In this document: piece after piece, positions 7,086 through 9,821 of the stretch | Layout of the letters: each line of letters opens with the position of its first letter | Position numbering within the stretch: the first letter of the stretch is position 1 | Source of the DNA: Nocardioidaceae bacterium | GTDB lineage: Bacteria; Actinomycetota; Actinomycetes; Propionibacteriales; Nocardioidaceae | Direction: 5' to 3' | Assembly: GCA_013813125.1 (NCBI GenBank) | Contig: JACCSH010000170.1 | Span: 1 to 9,821 of the forward strand | DNA length: 9,821 nt | Made by a program: the position numbers and the translations under genes | Notes under the pieces: model-generated | Told to the model about the DNA's origin: nothing | Databases searched by the model: none | The model's input: only the letters and a program-made list of their open reading frames with translations

Positions 7086-7099
7086 GCTCGGCACCGAGC
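7086..7099. promoter_or_regulatory. 14-bp palindrome upstream of etfD, possible operator
   Basis: GCTCGGCACCGAGC has perfect 6-base arms around CA. It lies 62-75 bases before the etfD start and just upstream of a weak -10-like TATGGT (7123-7128), for which no convincing -35 is visible. A dimeric repressor site is plausible but the binding protein is unknown. Confidence 0.3.
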
Positions 7100-7160
7100 G
7101 ACGACCGTTGCACCGTGCCCACTATGGTCGCTGGTGGGTTTGCCAACCGAGGAGTCGGCC

Positions 7161-9686
7161 ATGCAGGTGTTCGCGATCGTCGTCTCTTTGTCGATCACCC
7201 TTGTCGCCATCGCGCTGTTCGCCAGGGCGATCGCTTCGATCATCGGGGTCATCAAGACCGGGCAGCCGGTGGTCGGTCGCCGAGACTTCAAGCGCCAGCG
7301 CTGGCTGACGATGACCAAGGAGACACTCGGCCACACCCGGATGATGCAGTGGAGCCACATCGGTATCGCGCACTGGTTCGTGTTCATCGGTTTTGGCTTC
7401 TTGTTCTTCACCCTGTTGACGGCGTTCGGGCAGCTTTTCGACGCGGAGTTCGCGCTGCCGCTCATCGGCCACTGGTTGGTCTACGAGTGGCTCAGCGAGG
7501 CGATCACGTGGCTGATGCTGGTGTCCATTCTCGCCCTCATCGCGATCCGGGTCTCCAACTCGCCACGGGGACCTCTGGCCCGCTACAGCCGGTTCTCGGG
7601 CTCACGGATGTGGCAGGGCTATTTCGTCGAGGCTGTCATCGTCGGTGTGGCGCTGTGCATCCTCACGCTTCGCGGCGCTGAGGTCGCCCTGCGGGGTGAC
7701 GAGGTATCCCGGGTTCATTTTCCCCTGACGTTCTTCATCGGCGAGGCGCTCAATGGGCTCAGCACAACAGCGCTCGAGAACCTCGTGTACGGCGTCGCAA
7801 TGCTGAAGATCGTTATCTCTTTCACCTGGATGATCGTGTTGGCACGCAACACCACCATGGGGGTGGCGTGGCACCGCTTCTCCGTGTGGCCCAACATCTG
7901 GTTCAAACGGTTCGCCGACGGCAGGCCGTCTCTCGGCGGTCTGGAGCCGATGATGGCTGGGGGCAAGCCGATCGACTTCGCGAATATCGACGAACTCGAC
8001 GAAGACACTTCATTCGGCATCGGCAAGGTCGAGGACTTCACCTGGAAGGGCATGCTGGACTTCGCGTCCTGCACCGAGTGTGGGCGCTGCCAGTCGCAGT
8101 GCCCGGCATGGAACACCGAGAAGCCGCTGTCCCCCAAGCTCTTGATCACGAACCTGCGTGACCACGCCTACGCGAAGGCACCGTACGTTCAGGCCGCAAG
8201 AGACGATGACACGGCCGAGGGGGGAAATGGCAACCAGCCCGCCCCCGCGGGAGCGGTCAGGGCAGATGGAGATCGGCAGAAGGGCGTACCAGCGGCGGCC
8301 GTCAGGGAGGCGGAGCGGCCGCTCATCGCAGAAGCAGACGCCTATGGAGTCATCGACCCCGACGTGCTCTGGTCATGCACGTCCTGCGGTGCGTGCGTGC
8401 AGCAGTGCCCGGTGGACATCGAGCACGTCGACCACGTCATGGACATGCGCCGCTTCCAAGTTCTGGTCGAGGCAAACTTCCCTCCTGAACTGAACCAGCT
8501 CTTCAGGGGGCTCGAGAACAAGGGCAACCCCTGGAACATGGCACCTTCCGCGCGGATGGACTGGGCGAAAGACCTGCCGTTCCAGGTCAAGCAAATTGGA
8601 GCAGACGTCGAGAGTCTCGACGAGGTGGAATGGCTGTTCTGGGTGGGTTGCGCCGGTGCGTATGAGGACCGGGCGAAGAAGACGACCCGGGCGGTTGCCG
8701 AGCTTCTGCACGAGGCGGACGTCACCTTCGCCGTACTGGGGGACGGCGAGACGTGCACAGGCGATCCGGCCCGACGGTCCGGCAACGAGTTCGTCTTCCA
8801 GCAGTTGGCGAGCCAGAACGCGGAGGTCCTCACCGAGGCGAGAGCAAAGAAGGTTGTCTCCACGTGTGCCCACTGCTTCAACACGCTGAAGAACGAGTAC
8901 AGCCAGTTCGGCGTCGAGCTCGAGGTGGTCCACCACACCCAGCTGCTCAACCGCCTCGTGCGTGATGGGCGGCTGGTTCCCGTGGCGCCCGCCGCCGCCA
9001 GCAACCGCGGTGCGTCTACCGACGAGGGCAGCAACGGATTGGCCGACGGCGGGTCTGCGCCCCTCCGAGGTCACACCATCACCTATCACGACCCTTGTTT
9101 TCTCGGTCGGCACAATCAGGTGTACGAGCCGCCGCGTGAGCTGCTGTCGCTGATTCCCGGCACTCGTCTCAAAGAGATGCCTCGCAACACGGAGCGGTCG
9201 TTTTGCTGTGGCGCCGGTGGGGCCAGGATGTGGATGGAGGAGAAGATCGGGGAGCGCATCAACCTCAACCGCACCACCGAGGCCGTGGCGACCGGGGCGT
9301 CGCAGATCGCCGTCGGGTGCCCGTTCTGCCGGGTAATGCTGGCCGACGGTCTGACCGCCCTGCAGGCTGATGGTGCCGCGGACGAAGCCGTCGAGGTACT
9401 CGACGTGGCTCAGCTGCTCTTGGCGTCGGTACGGCGTACCCCGGTCGTCCGCACGCCCTCCACCGTCCCGGCTGATGCAGACACGCCAGCGCCAGTCAGC
9501 TCAGGACCCCCAGCGTCGGACCCGATCGCGGCCGAAAGTAAGGCGACGTCGGAAGAGACGGACCCGATCGAGGCGGTGACTCCTCCTGACAGCCCGGTCA
9601 CTGACAGCGGCGCCGCTGAAACGACTGAGCGCCTCTCGGCTCCCACACCCTCACCCGAAGACATCGCACGACCAGACAAGCCGTAG
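7161..9686 (+). CDS. etfD: EtfD/EMO-type membrane Fe-S oxidoreductase (ETF:quinone oxidoreductase)
   Basis: This 841-residue protein matches the mycobacterial EtfD (Rv0338c) and HdrD-like type, which takes electrons from electron-transfer flavoprotein reduced during acyl-CoA dehydrogenation and passes them to quinone. Order: five membrane helices at about 3-31, 69-93, 113-131, 155-172 and 205-228, a NarI-like part whose His66, His71 and His104 are possible heme ligands; two [4Fe-4S] motifs, CTECGRCQSQCP (Cys304, 307, 310, 314) and CTSCGACVQQCP (406, 409, 412, 416); two CCG domains with Cys497, 532, 569, 572 and then Cys646, 682, 683, 720, 723; and a Pro/Ala/Ser/Thr/acid-rich tail from about 760. 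A hydrophilic insert (about 340-385) separates the ferredoxin motifs. The ATG at 7161 follows GAGGAG by six bases; the frame is open back into iclR, but that extension is not protein-like. It is probably a separate unit from hut. Confidence 0.88.
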   Translation: MQVFAIVVSLSITLVAIALFARAIASIIGVIKTGQPVVGRRDFKRQRWLTMTKETLGHTRMMQWSHIGIAHWFVFIGFGFLFFTLLTAFGQLFDAEFALPLIGHWLVYEWLSEAITWLMLVSILALIAIRVSNSPRGPLARYSRFSGSRMWQGYFVEAVIVGVALCILTLRGAEVALRGDEVSRVHFPLTFFIGEALNGLSTTALENLVYGVAMLKIVISFTWMIVLARNTTMGVAWHRFSVWPNIWFKRFADGRPSLGGLEPMMAGGKPIDFANIDELDEDTSFGIGKVEDFTWKGMLDFASCTECGRCQSQCPAWNTEKPLSPKLLITNLRDHAYAKAPYVQAARDDDTAEGGNGNQPAPAGAVRADGDRQKGVPAAAVREAERPLIAEADAYGVIDPDVLWSCTSCGACVQQCPVDIEHVDHVMDMRRFQVLVEANFPPELNQLFRGLENKGNPWNMAPSARMDWAKDLPFQVKQIGADVESLDEVEWLFWVGCAGAYEDRAKKTTRAVAELLHEADVTFAVLGDGETCTGDPARRSGNEFVFQQLASQNAEVLTEARAKKVVSTCAHCFNTLKNEYSQFGVELEVVHHTQLLNRLVRDGRLVPVAPAAASNRGASTDEGSNGLADGGSAPLRGHTITYHDPCFLGRHNQVYEPPRELLSLIPGTRLKEMPRNTERSFCCGAGGARMWMEEKIGERINLNRTTEAVATGASQIAVGCPFCRVMLADGLTALQADGAADEAVEVLDVAQLLLASVRRTPVVRTPSTVPADADTPAPVSSGPPASDPIAAESKATSEETDPIEAVTPPDSPVTDSGAAETTERLSAPTPSPEDIARPDKP

Positions 9687-9700
9687 AAGGCTCTGGCCCC

Positions 9701-9719
9701 GGCTCGTAAGATCCGAGCC
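9701..9719 (+). terminator. Hairpin after etfD, possible terminator
   Basis: GGCTCG (9701-9706) and CGAGCC (9714-9719) form a perfect 6-bp stem with a 7-base loop, 14 bases after the etfD stop. No T-run follows, so it is at best a U-less actinobacterial terminator. The remaining sequence to the window end (9720-9821) shows no gene I can support. Confidence 0.4.
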
Positions 9720-9821
9720 TCACGTCGCCATAGCTACGCCACACTCGGATCCTTCGTGGGAGGGTCCAAGCGGGTAGGGGATTGAGGGGCGAGACGTCCC
9801 GCCGAGCTGACTATGCTGAGG

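Noticed and set aside
6948..7160. N-terminal extension of etfD into the iclR coding end
   Set aside because: The extension encodes low-complexity, Pro/Arg-rich residues across the duplicated spacer, whereas 7161 has a strong GAGGAG and starts directly with a membrane helix.
9782..9817. A promoter at the right edge (TTGAGG and TATGCT)
   Set aside because: The spacing between the two boxes is 24 bases, too long for a standard promoter, and the downstream gene is outside the window.
1..9821. CRISPR arrays, tRNA or rRNA genes, phage or defence genes
   Set aside because: I saw no regularly spaced repeats, no tRNA-like cloverleaf and no coding sequence of those classes on either strand.

Overview
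The window is high-GC DNA from an actinobacterium. The evidence is strongly GC-biased third codon positions, a Streptomyces-type histidase with a Cys-Ser-Gly cofactor triad, an IclR regulator next to hut genes, and an EtfD-type membrane Fe-S oxidoreductase like mycobacterial Rv0338c. The genus cannot be fixed from sequence alone; a Propionibacteriales or Nocardioides-like host is only a guess.

Left region (1-1200): the last 27 codons of an IS110-family transposase run in from the window edge. Two small plus-strand genes follow and overlap by one base: a PhnB/3-dmu-type VOC protein and a small four-helix membrane protein. Both are broken by single-base frameshifts (two in the first, one in the second). 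All the frame damage in the window lies in this 0.9 kb, so it is either a decaying zone beside a mobile element or local sequence error.

Centre (1201-5954, minus strand): an intact histidine-utilisation operon, hutH (histidine ammonia-lyase), hutU (urocanase) and an NCS1-family permease. It is tightly packed, and the permease ribosome-binding site lies in the last codons of hutU. The enzymes convert histidine to urocanate to imidazolonepropionate, and the permease probably imports histidine, urocanate or a related heterocycle. The later steps (hutI, and hutF or hutG) are not in the window.

Regulator region (5955-6988): an iclR-family gene is divergent from hutH and probably controls it. The 245-bp shared spacer holds an 18-bp imperfect palindrome resembling the HutR operator described in Corynebacterium resistens, a possible iclR promoter overlapping it, and hairpins in the iclR leader.

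Right region (6989-9821): the iclR-etfD spacer contains an imperfect ~60-bp direct duplication that begins inside the 3' end of iclR, a strong stem-loop and a short operator-like palindrome. Then comes an intact 841-residue Fe-S/heme membrane oxidoreductase (EtfD/EMO type), which passes electrons from acyl-CoA oxidation to quinone and is probably unrelated to the hut genes. A hairpin follows it, and the last ~100 bases hold no gene I can support. I found no clear new biological system; the points most worth checking are the frameshift cluster, the hut operator candidate and the duplicated spacer element.
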